Positions 46,900-55,669 of a stretch of 64,000 bases of DNA are shown here, in pieces (the first letter of the stretch is position 1; each line of letters begins with the position of its first letter). The notes beneath the pieces were generated by a model. That model was not told the origin of the DNA. It worked only from the letters and a program-made list of their open reading frames with translations, and did no database searches. This DNA comes from Planotetraspora mira (lineage in GTDB: Bacteria > Actinomycetota > Actinomycetes > Streptosporangiales > Streptosporangiaceae). Location: the NCBI RefSeq assembly GCF_016863275.1, contig NZ_BOOO01000001.1, forward strand, positions 124,001-188,000. The letters run 5' to 3'. A program made the position numbers and the translations under genes.

Positions 46900-49191
46900 T
46901 CAGCGGGTCTGACAGACCGAGCAGTGCGTGAGGCCCGCCTGCTCGGCGTCCTCCTTGGTCATGACCTCGATGCTGTCGTCGTCGATGCCGCTGATGAGAG
47001 GGCACTCCGAGCTGTGGTAGCGGCGGGTGCCGACCATCACCTTCACCGACCCCGGTGCGACACGTCGCGCGGTGCCCGGACGGATGGCCGCGAACGTGTT
47101 GGTGTTGTCGTCGTCCTCCAGCTCCGCGGAACGGGCGTCACCTGCGTCCGCGTCGCGAGGCCCCTTCTCGCCGCGGCCGGCGGCTGCCTTGTCGACCGTG
47201 TCCTCGCCGGAGTCCTTCTCCGTGACCCGGGCCGTGTCCCCGGCCGTTTCCTTCGTCGCGTCCTTGGCCGGACCTTCGGCGTCGGAGTCCTTCGCCGTGA
47301 CCTTGACCGTGGTCGCTGCCCTGTCCTCGTTCTTGGCCTTGTCCCCGTTCTCGGCCCTGTCCTCGTTCTTGGCCTTGTCCCCGTTCCCGGCCCTGTCCTC
47401 CGTGGAGGCTCCGTCCTTCGCGTCACCGGACGCGCGACCCGCGGCATCTCCTGCAGGCCGTACGGGGCCGGACGCGGACTCAGCGCCCGCCTTGGAAGAA
47501 GCGGAGGCAGGCCTGTCAGTGGGAGCGGCGGCCGGCGCGTCAGGGGATCCCGCAGCGGACGCGCCCTGGGAAGCGGAACCCGGTGCGGAACCAGGAGAGG
47601 CGGGGATGGGCCGGAACCCGGCGCGCCCGGGTTGCGTGATCTCCGCCGCCGTCTCCGGCTCCGCGTCGGTGGTCCCTGTCACGTCGTCCCCGCGGTTCGC
47701 CGTGTCTGATCGGGACTTCCCGGTGCTCGGGGTATCGGCCGCCTTGGCCGTGACGCTCTCAGGCCGGGCAGTCTCGCGCCCGGCGCTCTTCGGGCTCCCG
47801 CTCTCGGGCTCGGCCCTGTTCGCCTCGGCGGCCTTCCGCCCGGCGCCCTCGGGCTCAGGACTCTCAGCCTCAGGACTCCTCGGCTCAGCGCTCTTCGGCT
47901 CAGCGCTCTTCGGTGCGGCGCTCTCCGTCTTCGCGCCCTCACCCGTCGCGGCCGGCTTCTTCGCACTCTCGGGCTCGGCGGTCCTCGGCCGTGAGCCCCC
48001 GGTCTCGGCGCCTCTGACCGCGTCGTTCTCAGACCCGGCCGTCGTGGCCTTCTCCGCACGACCCGAACCGGCCGGGGAGGACTCGGACGAGGAGGATCCG
48101 GGCTGCGCCGCCGCCGGCCTGCTTCTCGCCGCGCTGAACCAGTCGCCCTTGCCGTCCTGCTCAGACTGGACGGGCGAGCCCGCCGCCTTCTGCTCCGGCG
48201 GCGTCGGCCGGGAGTCGGCGCCCGAGGACGTGGGCGGCAACATGTTGCGCTGGAACCAGTCGAGTTGCGGTTTCTCGGTGCCGCCCGTCCCTGATGCGGC
48301 GGTCTCCGACGGGGTCTTCTCCGTCCGGGACTGCTCCGGCCGGGGCTGTTCGGAAGCGGTCCTCCGCCTGGCGGTGTCCGATCCGGCGGAGGAGCCGGGA
48401 ACGTCGCCGCCGGTCGCGGAGTCCTTGCCCGGGGCGGCGTCACGGGCGGAGACCGAGCGGTGAACGGTCACCGTGTCGTCGGCCGGCACGGAATCCTTGG
48501 TGACCTTGGGGTCTGTCGTGTCCCTGCCACCCGTCGCGCCCGCCGGGCGGGTGGGTCCCGCCTCGGCACGCGAGCCCTGCCGACGGGTCGGCCTGGGCTG
48601 CGGAGGCTCGTCCACCACGCGGGGGGACAGCTCGGGCAGGCAGGTGGTGCAGGGGCTGAAGCCCTCTTCGCGGGCTTCCTCGTAGGTCAGCTCCTCGACC
48701 TCGCGGCCCATGAGCTGACGGCAGTTCGCCACATGGAAACGCCTACGGCCCGGGACGACCAGCACGATGTCCTCGGGGCCGAGCGGACGACCTGTATGCG
48801 CCGGCGAACGCCTGAGGGGGGCCGTCGCTCCGGCTTGACGGGGCGGGAACGGCGTGGGTGGCAGCGCCCCGTGGTGTGTTCCCGGCGGCGCCTGTGTCGG
48901 CGTGGTCACCGGGTGTCCCGGCGCCCCGCTGATGGCGGGGGCTCCGGCATGCGCGAGCTGGGAGACGGAGGAGGAACCCTGGGGGGTGAGATCCGGCCCG
49001 TCGGCGGCACGCCCACCGGCGGGGAACAGCAGATGACGCTTCACCAGCGCCCCGATGAGCAGGCAGACGGCGGCCAGAACCGCGATCACCATCGACCACA
49101 TCACCAGGTACACCTTCGCCAGCGCCCACCCCGCGATGAGGATGAGGAGGGCGGCGATGGCGAACGCCAAAGCAGCGCTGAAGAGGATCAC
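46900..49191 (-). CDS. Membrane-anchored protein with two HxxxC...CxxC zinc-type modules joined by a long disordered linker
   Basis: A 763-residue protein I cannot assign to a named family. Two membrane helices (residues 1-50) are followed by a Pro/Gly linker. A compact module at 142-187 has His153, Cys157, Cys181 and Cys184 (RFHVANCRQL, GFSPCTTC). A 520-residue Ala/Ser/Glu/Lys-rich disordered region includes two DWF motifs (DWFQRNM, DWFSAAR) and tandem repeats. A second module at 716-763 has His726, Cys730, Cys757 and Cys760 (RYHSSECPLI, LTHCSVC). The modules resemble small Ada-like zinc domains. Both face the same side, probably the cytosol. It lies 54 bases after divIVA, in the dcw transcription direction; in the usual actinobacterial order ileS directly follows divIVA. 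Confidence 0.8.
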   Translation of the reverse strand: MILFSAALAFAIAALLILIAGWALAKVYLVMWSMVIAVLAAVCLLIGALVKRHLLFPAGGRAADGPDLTPQGSSSVSQLAHAGAPAISGAPGHPVTTPTQAPPGTHHGALPPTPFPPRQAGATAPLRRSPAHTGRPLGPEDIVLVVPGRRRFHVANCRQLMGREVEELTYEEAREEGFSPCTTCLPELSPRVVDEPPQPRPTRRQGSRAEAGPTRPAGATGGRDTTDPKVTKDSVPADDTVTVHRSVSARDAAPGKDSATGGDVPGSSAGSDTARRRTASEQPRPEQSRTEKTPSETAASGTGGTEKPQLDWFQRNMLPPTSSGADSRPTPPEQKAAGSPVQSEQDGKGDWFSAARSRPAAAQPGSSSSESSPAGSGRAEKATTAGSENDAVRGAETGGSRPRTAEPESAKKPAATGEGAKTESAAPKSAEPKSAEPRSPEAESPEPEGAGRKAAEANRAEPESGSPKSAGRETARPESVTAKAADTPSTGKSRSDTANRGDDVTGTTDAEPETAAEITQPGRAGFRPIPASPGSAPGSASQGASAAGSPDAPAAAPTDRPASASSKAGAESASGPVRPAGDAAGRASGDAKDGASTEDRAGNGDKAKNEDRAENGDKAKNEDRAATTVKVTAKDSDAEGPAKDATKETAGDTARVTEKDSGEDTVDKAAAGRGEKGPRDADAGDARSAELEDDDNTNTFAAIRPGTARRVAPGSVKVMVGTRRYHSSECPLISGIDDDSIEVMTKEDAEQAGLTHCSVCQTR
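47321..47400 (-). repeat. 36-bp in-frame tandem repeat inside the linker
   Basis: Units at 47321-47356 and 47357-47392 plus eight further bases differ at one position and encode a 12-residue Asn/Glu/Asp/Lys/Ala/Arg repeat. Copy number may vary between strains. Confidence 0.85.
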
Positions 49192-49245
49192 AGGGGGTTT
49201 CTCCGAGCTTGCGGGTCGCGGGGGGGCCAGGGGGTGACCCGCGGC

Positions 49246-50112
49246 CTACCTGCGGTCGGTGTGCTGCCCGTCAGGTCCGGGGAACGAGCCCGTGTGCTGC
49301 GAGGGCTCCTGACCGAACGGGTTGGGAGCCGCCTGCATCGGCTGGCCGCCCTGGGCGACGGCGTGCGCCATCGCCGGTGCTCCGCCCACCATGGGGAAGC
49401 CGCCGCTGCCCTCCGCCGCGACGGTGAGCTCCGCGAGCTGGTTCTCCAGGTAGAGCTTCAACCGGCTGCGGTACTCGCGCTCGAAGCTGCGCAGTTCCTC
49501 GACCTTGCGCTCGAGCTCGTCGCGGGTCTGCACCAGCGAGCCCATGGCCTGGCGGTGCCGCTCCTGCGCGTCGCGCTCCAGCGTCTCGGCCCGGGCGCGG
49601 GCGTCGCCGATGATCTGCTCGGCCTGGCGGCGTGCCTTGCCGAGGATGTCGTCGGCCTCGCGGCGGGCACGGGTCACCGTCTCGTCCGCCTCCCGGCGGG
49701 CGTCGGCGATGGCCTGGTCGGCGGTCTGCTGCGCGAGGGCGAGGACACGGGCCGCGGTGTCCATGTTGTCCTCGGCGGGCGGCAGGCCCATGCCGACGGG
49801 GACGGGCTCGGGACGCGCAGGCTCCGGGGGCTTGATCGGCTCAGGCTGAGGGATCATCATCTCCGGCTTGGGCTCGGCGATGGGGGCCGCCATCTGCATG
49901 GGACCTCCCATGCCCATGCCCATGCCACCGGGGACCTTGCCCCTCAGGCATTCGGCCAGCTTCGCACGGAGCTCCTCGTTCTCCTGAATGAGGCGGTCGA
50001 GCTCGGCCTCCACCTCATCGAGGAAAGCGTCTACCTCCTCCTCGTCGTACCCCGGCCGAAGCCGGGTGGTACTGAACTGCTTGTTCCGCACATCAGCGGG
50101 CGTCAACGGCAT
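49246..50112 (-). CDS. divIVA: DivIVA (Wag31) polar growth protein
   Basis: A 288-residue coiled-coil scaffold that binds curved membrane and directs polar wall growth. The N-terminal DivIVA domain (LTPADVRNKQFSTTRLRPGY, EEEVDAFLDEVEAELDRL) covers residues 1-60. A Met/Pro/Gly-rich linker (residues 60-115) follows, then a long coiled coil (about 115-235, ADARREADETVTRARREADD) and a Gly/Pro/Gln tail. AAGGAG lies seven bases before the ATG. In actinobacteria DivIVA is essential for tip growth and is often phosphorylated by Ser/Thr kinases; phosphorylation here is not shown by the sequence. Confidence 0.96.
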   Translation of the reverse strand: MPLTPADVRNKQFSTTRLRPGYDEEEVDAFLDEVEAELDRLIQENEELRAKLAECLRGKVPGGMGMGMGGPMQMAAPIAEPKPEMMIPQPEPIKPPEPARPEPVPVGMGLPPAEDNMDTAARVLALAQQTADQAIADARREADETVTRARREADDILGKARRQAEQIIGDARARAETLERDAQERHRQAMGSLVQTRDELERKVEELRSFEREYRSRLKLYLENQLAELTVAAEGSGGFPMVGGAPAMAHAVAQGGQPMQAAPNPFGQEPSQHTGSFPGPDGQHTDRR

Positions 50113-50163
50113 TTTGGGTCTCCTTGGCGCGCTCGGAGTCTTGTCCGCGGGGACGGTACCCGA

Positions 50164-50451
50164 TCAACGAAACGCGTTCACGACTTGGATCAAGACCAAA
50201 ACCACAATGAACAGCACAGTGAAGCTCAGGTCAAAGGCCACCGTACCCAACCTGAGGGGCGGAATGAAACGGCGGAGGAATTTGAGAGGAGGGTCTGTCA
50301 CCGTGTAGATCGCCTCCGCCAGCACCAGAACGACCCCGGAAGGCCGCCAGGAGCGGGCGAAAGCCTGCACCGTCTCAAAGATCATTCTGCCGATCAGCAG
50401 AATCAGATAGAGAGTGAGGGCGATGGACAAGATCTCGCTAACGATCCCCAT
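50164..50451 (-). CDS. YggT-family membrane protein
   Basis: A 95-residue protein with two membrane segments (ILSIALTLYLILLIGRMIFE, and FDLSFTVLFIVVLVLIQVV) and the YggT-type loop TDPPLKFLRRFIPPLRLG between them. The family lies between sepF and divIVA in many Gram-positive dcw clusters and is thought to act in envelope or division processes, with no defined activity. A GGAGG box lies 12 bases before the ATG, a long spacing. Confidence 0.9.
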   Translation of the reverse strand: MGIVSEILSIALTLYLILLIGRMIFETVQAFARSWRPSGVVLVLAEAIYTVTDPPLKFLRRFIPPLRLGTVAFDLSFTVLFIVVLVLIQVVNAFR

Positions 50452-50533
50452 GGTCCGACCCCGCCTCCCTCTGGTTCCGCCGCATCCGGTCCCAGGGGGT
50501 ACCGCTCAGCCGGTCACTGTTCATGATGGAACT

Positions 50534-51061
50534 CTAGCTCTGGTTGAAGAAGCCGCGTTCCGCGATTCGGGCCTTGTCTTCGGCGGTCACCTCAACGTTG
50601 GCGGGGGACAACAGGAACACCTTGTTGGTAACACGTTCGATGCTGCCGTGTAGGCCAAAGACGAGACCTGCCGCGAAATCGACAAGGCGCTTGGCGTCAC
50701 TGTCGACCATCTCGGTCAGATTCATGATGACCGGCGTGCCCTCACGGAAGTGCTCCCCGATGGTGCGCGCCTCGTTGTACGTGCGGGGGTGGAGGGTCGT
50801 GATCCGCGCCAGATCGGTCGTACGACGCTCGAGCACCGCCGTCGGAGGCCGGGTGGCCGGGACGACGGTCTCGCCGTCCTCGTCACGCTCGTGGGGCGCC
50901 TGGTGCGTTCCCTGCGGCCCCGCGGCGAAGCCACGCCGCTGCAGGTCGTACTCGTCGCCGTATTCCTCGTCGGTGCCGTACTCGGTCCCGTACCTGTCTT
51001 CGTAGTGGTCGTCCTCCACGAGACCGAGGTAGACCGCCATCTTGCGCATCGCGCCGGCCAT
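50534..51061 (-). CDS. sepF: Cell division protein SepF
   Basis: A 175-residue protein that tethers FtsZ to the membrane. An N-terminal amphipathic helix ([17 protein letters not shown]) is followed by an acidic Tyr/Glu/Asp-rich linker (residues 18-60). The FtsZ-binding core runs over residues 80-170 ([50 protein letters not shown]). In actinobacteria, which lack FtsA and ZipA, SepF is the main membrane anchor of the Z ring. It is separated from yggS by 134 bases that hold no gene and may carry its promoter. Confidence 0.95.
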   Translation of the reverse strand: MAGAMRKMAVYLGLVEDDHYEDRYGTEYGTDEEYGDEYDLQRRGFAAGPQGTHQAPHERDEDGETVVPATRPPTAVLERRTTDLARITTLHPRTYNEARTIGEHFREGTPVIMNLTEMVDSDAKRLVDFAAGLVFGLHGSIERVTNKVFLLSPANVEVTAEDKARIAERGFFNQS

Positions 51062-51195
51062 CGCTCGTCGTCCTCCGCGTTACTGGTGCCTTCAAGGTCC
51101 CTATGGGAAGGCCAGGGCGGTAGGCGTACCCCCCGTGGAGCTCACCGCTGATCGACCTCTGCCTGTCGCGGACACCAAGGTCCACTTGGGGGACA

Positions 51196-51909
51196 TTACC
51201 TGACGAAGGGCTTCCGGCGACCGAGCAACGCCGTACCGACACGCAGGTGTGTCGCGCCGTTCGCTATCGCCTGGGCCAGATCTCCGCTCATACCCGCGGA
51301 TATGACGTCTGCTGCCGGGTGTTCCTTCTGTACGGCTTGAGCCACCGAGTAAAGCCGGGCAAAGGCTTCTCCCGGGTCCTCTCCGAGCGGCGCGACCGCC
51401 ATGACGCCCCGCAACCGGAGGCCGTCCGCCCTGGTCACGGCCTCGGCCAGAGGCAGAACCCCGGCCGGCGCCACCCCGCCCCGCTCCGCCGGGCCGCCTT
51501 CCCCGCCGCCCAAGGCGACCTGGATGAGGCAGCCCACCTCGCGCTCCTGCCGTACGGCCTCGCGGCTCAGCGCGTCCACCAGCCGGGAACGGTCGACCGA
51601 GTGGACGACGTCCGCGTAGGAGACGACCGAGCGGACCTTGTTGGTCTGTAACTGGCCGATGAAATGCCAGGTGAGACCCAGATCACCGCATTCGGCGGCC
51701 TTGTCGGCCGCCTCCTGGTCCCGGTTCTCGCCGATGTCGGTCACTCCGAGCCCCGCGAGCACGCGCACGTCGGAGGCCGGATACGTCTTGGTCACCGCGA
51801 TGATCGTGATGTCCGAGCGGGCCCGTCCGGCCGCCCGGCAGGCCTGTTCGACACGCCGTTCGACGTCCGCCAGACCCGCCGCGATCTCATCGCGCCGTGC
51901 GTCATCCAC
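51196..51909 (-). CDS. YggS/PLPBP-family PLP-binding protein
   Basis: A 237-residue protein with the alanine-racemase-like fold type III barrel and one bound PLP, implicated in vitamin B6 homeostasis. The PLP lysine is in IIAVTKTYPASDV near residue 41. Visible too are GENRDQEAADKA, WHFIGQLQTNKV, SAGMSGDLAQAI with the phosphate-binding Ser/Gly, and RVGTALLG. It starts 12 bases after ftsZ. The laccase-domain gene pgeF, often found between these two, is absent. Confidence 0.92.
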   Translation of the reverse strand: MDDARRDEIAAGLADVERRVEQACRAAGRARSDITIIAVTKTYPASDVRVLAGLGVTDIGENRDQEAADKAAECGDLGLTWHFIGQLQTNKVRSVVSYADVVHSVDRSRLVDALSREAVRQEREVGCLIQVALGGGEGGPAERGGVAPAGVLPLAEAVTRADGLRLRGVMAVAPLGEDPGEAFARLYSVAQAVQKEHPAADVISAGMSGDLAQAIANGATHLRVGTALLGRRKPFVR

Positions 51910-51921
51910 GTGGTGCGGTGC

Positions 51922-53331
51922 TCACTTGAGGAAGTCCGGCACGTCGAGCTCCTCCTCCTGCTCCTCGAACACCACGGGACGGCGCGGGGCCGGCTGGGTG
52001 ACGCGCGAGGTGATGGGAGTGGGCGGCTCCGGCGTGGGCCGCGGAATCGACAACGGTCCCGAGGTGCTCGCCTGCCCCTGCTCGGAACGGGCGCCCCCCT
52101 CGGCCGCCGCGTCCCGGCCGAACTGCGCCGATCCCTCGGACGCCGCGGCGGGCTGCGCCGCCGGTGCGACCGGCTGGCTCACGGGCGGTGCGGGCGGCGC
52201 CGCGGATCCCGCCGACGGAGCGACCGGCGGGACCGGCGTGGCGATCGGCCGGTTCAGCGGCAGGTCGGCCCGGACCTCCGGCTTGGCCGGTGCGGGCGGC
52301 GGCGCGGGCCGCGACGAGGGCGCCGGCGTCGGCGGGCGGGTCTGCTGGGGCCTCGACAGCGGCGCGGCCGCCGGCTTGGTCACGGCCGGCTCGTCGAACC
52401 CCGCGGCGATGACCGTCACGCGGACCTCGTCGCCGAGCGCGTCGTCGATGACCGTACCGAAGATGATGTTGGCGTCGGACGCGGCCGCGCTGGACACGAG
52501 CTGGGCCGCCTCGTTGATCTCGAAGAGACCGAGGTCGGACCCGCCGGCGATCGACAGGAGCACGCCGTGCGCGCCGTCGATGCTGGCCTCGAGCAGCGGG
52601 CTGGACACCGCCATCTCGGCCGCCGCGACGGAGCGGTCGTCTCCCCTGGCGTGACCGATGCCCATGAGGGCGGAACCGGCGCCGGACATGACCGACTTCA
52701 CGTCGGCGAAGTCCAGGTTGATCAGGCCGGGCGTGGTGATCAGGTCGGTGATGCCCTGGACACCGGACAGCAGGACCTGGTCGGCGGCCTTGAACGCGTC
52801 GAGCACGCTGACCTGACGGTCGGAGATCGACAGCAGCCGGTCGTTCGGGATGACGATGAGGGTGTCGACGTCCTCGCGGAGGGTCTCGATGCCGGCCTCG
52901 GCCTGCATGGCCCGGCGCTTGCCCTCGAAGCTGAAGGGCCGGGTGACCACACCTATGGTCAGAGCACCCAGGGACCGGGCGATGCCGGCCACGACCGGCG
53001 CGCCGCCGGTGCCGGTGCCGCCACCCTCTCCTGCGGTGACGAAGACCATGTCGGCGCCCTTGAGGACTTCCTCGATCTCCTCGCGGTGGTCCTCGGCGGC
53101 CTTGCGGCCGACGTCCGGGTTCGCCCCGGCTCCGAGACCCCGGGTGAGCTCACGCCCGACGTCGAGCTTCACATCGGCGTCACTCATCAGCAGCGCCTGG
53201 GCGTCGGTATTGATGGCGATGAACTCGACGCCCTTGAGTCCCTCCTCGATCATCCGGTTTACGGCGTTCACTCCGCCGCCGCCGATGCCGACGACCTTGA
53301 TGACCGCGAGGTAGTTCTGCGGTGCTGCCAC
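51922..53331 (-). CDS. ftsZ: Cell division GTPase FtsZ
   Basis: A 469-residue tubulin homologue that forms the Z ring. The GTPase core has [14 protein letters not shown], the tubulin signature [10 protein letters not shown] (101-110) and the T7 loop [11 protein letters not shown] with the catalytic Asp. A Pro/Ala-rich linker of about 140 residues leads to the C-terminal peptide [10 protein letters not shown], which binds SepF. The start is ATG at 53331 ([14 protein letters not shown]). The 220-base upstream region holds a long dyad and TTGACA (see 53386-53433). Confidence 0.98.
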   Translation of the reverse strand: MAAPQNYLAVIKVVGIGGGGVNAVNRMIEEGLKGVEFIAINTDAQALLMSDADVKLDVGRELTRGLGAGANPDVGRKAAEDHREEIEEVLKGADMVFVTAGEGGGTGTGGAPVVAGIARSLGALTIGVVTRPFSFEGKRRAMQAEAGIETLREDVDTLIVIPNDRLLSISDRQVSVLDAFKAADQVLLSGVQGITDLITTPGLINLDFADVKSVMSGAGSALMGIGHARGDDRSVAAAEMAVSSPLLEASIDGAHGVLLSIAGGSDLGLFEINEAAQLVSSAAASDANIIFGTVIDDALGDEVRVTVIAAGFDEPAVTKPAAAPLSRPQQTRPPTPAPSSRPAPPPAPAKPEVRADLPLNRPIATPVPPVAPSAGSAAPPAPPVSQPVAPAAQPAAASEGSAQFGRDAAAEGGARSEQGQASTSGPLSIPRPTPEPPTPITSRVTQPAPRRPVVFEEQEEELDVPDFLK

Positions 53332-53385
53332 GACGAGGGGCCTTTCCGCTCGTTTACGTTTCGTGCGGGCGGCGCCCGCGCTCTC

Positions 53386-53433
53386 TAACTCTCACCCTCA
53401 AGTTGAGATTTAGAGTTATGTCAACCTGAGATT
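53386..53433 (-). promoter_or_regulatory. ftsZ upstream dyad, direct repeats and TTGACA
   Basis: A nested palindrome centred on 53402 has CTCAA-G-TTGAG (53397-53407) inside TAACTCT (53386-53392) and AGAGTTA (53412-53418). On the minus strand TTGACA (53424-53419) abuts it. The 13-mers TCAAGTTGAGATT (53398-53410) and TCAACCTGAGATT (53421-53433) are direct repeats 23 bases apart (11 of 13 identical). The leader to ftsZ would be some 55-70 bases. The pattern suits a tandem operator in the ftsZ promoter. Confidence 0.6.
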
Positions 53434-53551
53434 GATACGGACAGTAGGGTTGCCCCTCCCCCAGGGTCAACTAACCGCGCCGCACGGCCGTCCGGCGTGT
53501 CGCGCGCTGTCCTTTTCGGTCGCGGGCCCGCCGAACCGCAGGTGAGATACC

Positions 53552-54226
53552 TCACTTGACGGTCACCACCTTGGGCGAGCTGATGTCGTAGCTGGTCGCG
53601 GGCCTGGTGAGCAGGGTCGTCAGCAGACGTCCCTTCTCCGCGGCGCGGCCGGCGTCGCCCCAGATGACGGTCCGGCCGTCGGTCAGCTTGAGCGTGACCG
53701 ACTTGGGCGACGGCGCGCGCACCTGGCTGACCCGGGCCAGCACGTCCCCGGGGAGCACGCTCAGCACGGTGAGGGCGGAGCGGGTCGAGGGGTCGTCCGC
53801 GGCGAGGCGCTGGACACGCAGCAGCGGCAACCGCGGCGGTGCCACGGCCACTTCCCGCAGGATCACGCCGAAGCGGTCCAGCACCGCCGACCTGCCCGGG
53901 CCGAGGAGCGCGACCGCGATCGCCGTGCGCTCGACGACGGCCACCCGCAAGGTCCCCGGCCAGGCCCGGTCCACCCGGGCCGACTCGACCTCGCGGACGG
54001 CGCGCACCCGCTGCTCGACCAGTCCGAGGTCGACGGTGGCGAGCGGCGTGCCGAGCCGGACGCCCGCGGCCTGCCTGAGCTGATCGGCCGGCACGGTGAC
54101 GTCCCCGGTGACCTCGATCGACCGCACACCGAGCACCGGCGAGAAGAACACCACCCAGGTGGCCACACCCACCACCCCGCCGGTGAGCAGGGTGGCCAGG
54201 ATCGTGCGCCGGGTGGCGAGCCTCAC
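53552..54226 (-). CDS. ftsQ: Cell division protein FtsQ
   Basis: A 224-residue bitopic protein: short cytosolic start, one membrane helix (about 9-29, TILATLLTGGVVGVATWVVFF), a POTRA domain (residues 33-105, VRSIEVTGDVTVPADQLRQA) and the FtsQ beta domain. It links the early and late divisome. The GTG at 54226 overlaps the murC stop (GTGA). Its cytosolic N-terminus (about eight residues) is shorter than in many actinobacteria. An upstream run of frame through murC is a shadow. Confidence 0.92.
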   Translation of the reverse strand: MRLATRRTILATLLTGGVVGVATWVVFFSPVLGVRSIEVTGDVTVPADQLRQAAGVRLGTPLATVDLGLVEQRVRAVREVESARVDRAWPGTLRVAVVERTAIAVALLGPGRSAVLDRFGVILREVAVAPPRLPLLRVQRLAADDPSTRSALTVLSVLPGDVLARVSQVRAPSPKSVTLKLTDGRTVIWGDAGRAAEKGRLLTTLLTRPATSYDISSPKVVTVK

Positions 54227-55620
54227 CGTGCGGCCAGCTCCGCGACGATGCGGGGGCCGAGTTCCGTAACGTCGCCCGCGCCCATCGTGAGGACGATGTC
54301 CCCCGACCGCGCCCGGGCCGCCACGAGGGCGGGCACCGCGTCGCGGTCCGGCGCGTAGGCGACCTGCTCGGACGGCAGCGGCACCTTGCCGGCGACCAGC
54401 GCGCCGGACACGCCCGGCTCCGGATCCTCGCGGGCGCCGTACACGTCCAGGACGATGGCCTCGTCGGCCAGCCCCAGCGCCTCGCCGAACTCGGTCGCGA
54501 AGAACCTGGTGCGTGAGTAGAGATGCGGCTGGAACACGGCGATGACCCGGCCCTCGCCCTTCACCACGTCGCGCGCGGCGCGCAGATCGGCCGCCAGCTC
54601 CGTCGGGTGATGGGCGTAGCTGTCGAACACCGTGACGCCGCGGGCCTCGCCCTTGGCCTCGAACCGGCGCTTGGCGCCGGTGAAGGCCGACAGGCCCTCC
54701 CTGATCTCGCCGAACGGCAGGCCGAGCTCCAGCGCCACCGCGATCACCGCGGTCGCGTTCAACGCGTTGTGCCGCCCGGGGACGGCCAGCCGTACGGCGC
54801 CGTGCCCGGCGACGGTGAACTCCAGGCCCAGGCCGTGCGGCACCACGTCGGCGATCCGGTAGTCCGCGCCGGCGGCCTCGCCGTACGTGACGACCTTGAG
54901 GCCGCGCGCCCTCGCGATGGGCGCGAGGTCCGCCGAGCCCGGGTCGTCCGCGCACAGGACCAGCACCGAGCCGACCCGCTCGACGAAGCGGGCGAAGCTG
55001 TCGTAGACCGCCTGCGGATCCCCGTAGTTGTCGAGGTGGTCGGCCTCGACGTTGGTCACGACCGCGATGCGCGGCGCGAGCATGAGGAACGACCCGTCGC
55101 TCTCGTCGGCCTCGGCCACGAAGACCTCGCCGGCGCCCTCGTCCGCACCGAGACCGGTGGTGACGAGCTGACCGCCGACGCAGTACGACGGGTCGGCGCC
55201 GCACTTCTGCAGTGCGACCGTCAGCATCGAGGTGGTGGTGGTCTTCCCGTGGGTGCCGGCGATGGCGATGCCGTTGCGGCCGGCCATCACGGCGGCGAGG
55301 GCGGCCGCTCGCGGGATGACCCGGAGGTTCTGCCGCAGCGCCTCCCCCAGCTCGGGGTTGGAGTCGCGGATCGCGGTGGACACGACGACCGTGTTGACGT
55401 CCCTGATATGAGAGGCGGCGTGCCCCACGTGGACGGTGGCGCCGAGCTCGCGCAGCTCGTTCAGCATCTCGGAGGTGCGGGCGTCGCTGCCCGACACCGG
55501 CACTCCGCGCTTCAGCAGGATCCGCGCGATGCCCGACATGCCGGCGCCGCCGATGCCGATGAAGTGCACGCGGCCGAGGTCGGCCGCGGGAATGGGCTCC
55601 ACAAGTTTGACGAGGCTCAT
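54223..55620 (-). CDS. murC: UDP-N-acetylmuramate-L-alanine ligase MurC
   Basis: A 465-residue ATP ligase that adds L-Ala to UDP-MurNAc in the cytosol. It shows the Rossmann start (RVHFIGIGGAGMSGIARIL), the P-loop IAGTHGKTTTTSML, the metal-binding EADESDGSFL, NVEADHLDNYGD and AHHPTELAADL. It starts 49 bases after murG and overlaps ftsQ by GTGA. Confidence 0.97.
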   Translation of the reverse strand: MSLVKLVEPIPAADLGRVHFIGIGGAGMSGIARILLKRGVPVSGSDARTSEMLNELRELGATVHVGHAASHIRDVNTVVVSTAIRDSNPELGEALRQNLRVIPRAAALAAVMAGRNGIAIAGTHGKTTTTSMLTVALQKCGADPSYCVGGQLVTTGLGADEGAGEVFVAEADESDGSFLMLAPRIAVVTNVEADHLDNYGDPQAVYDSFARFVERVGSVLVLCADDPGSADLAPIARARGLKVVTYGEAAGADYRIADVVPHGLGLEFTVAGHGAVRLAVPGRHNALNATAVIAVALELGLPFGEIREGLSAFTGAKRRFEAKGEARGVTVFDSYAHHPTELAADLRAARDVVKGEGRVIAVFQPHLYSRTRFFATEFGEALGLADEAIVLDVYGAREDPEPGVSGALVAGKVPLPSEQVAYAPDRDAVPALVAARARSGDIVLTMGAGDVTELGPRIVAELAAR

Positions 55621-55669
55621 CGCCCGATCACCTCTCCCCGTCCCGCCGGGGCCGCGCTCATGTACACGA

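Noticed and set aside
47043-48443. Separate Arg/Pro/Thr-rich frames inside the 763-residue gene
   Set aside because: They lie in other frames of the repetitive linker; the main frame alone links two conserved zinc-type modules.
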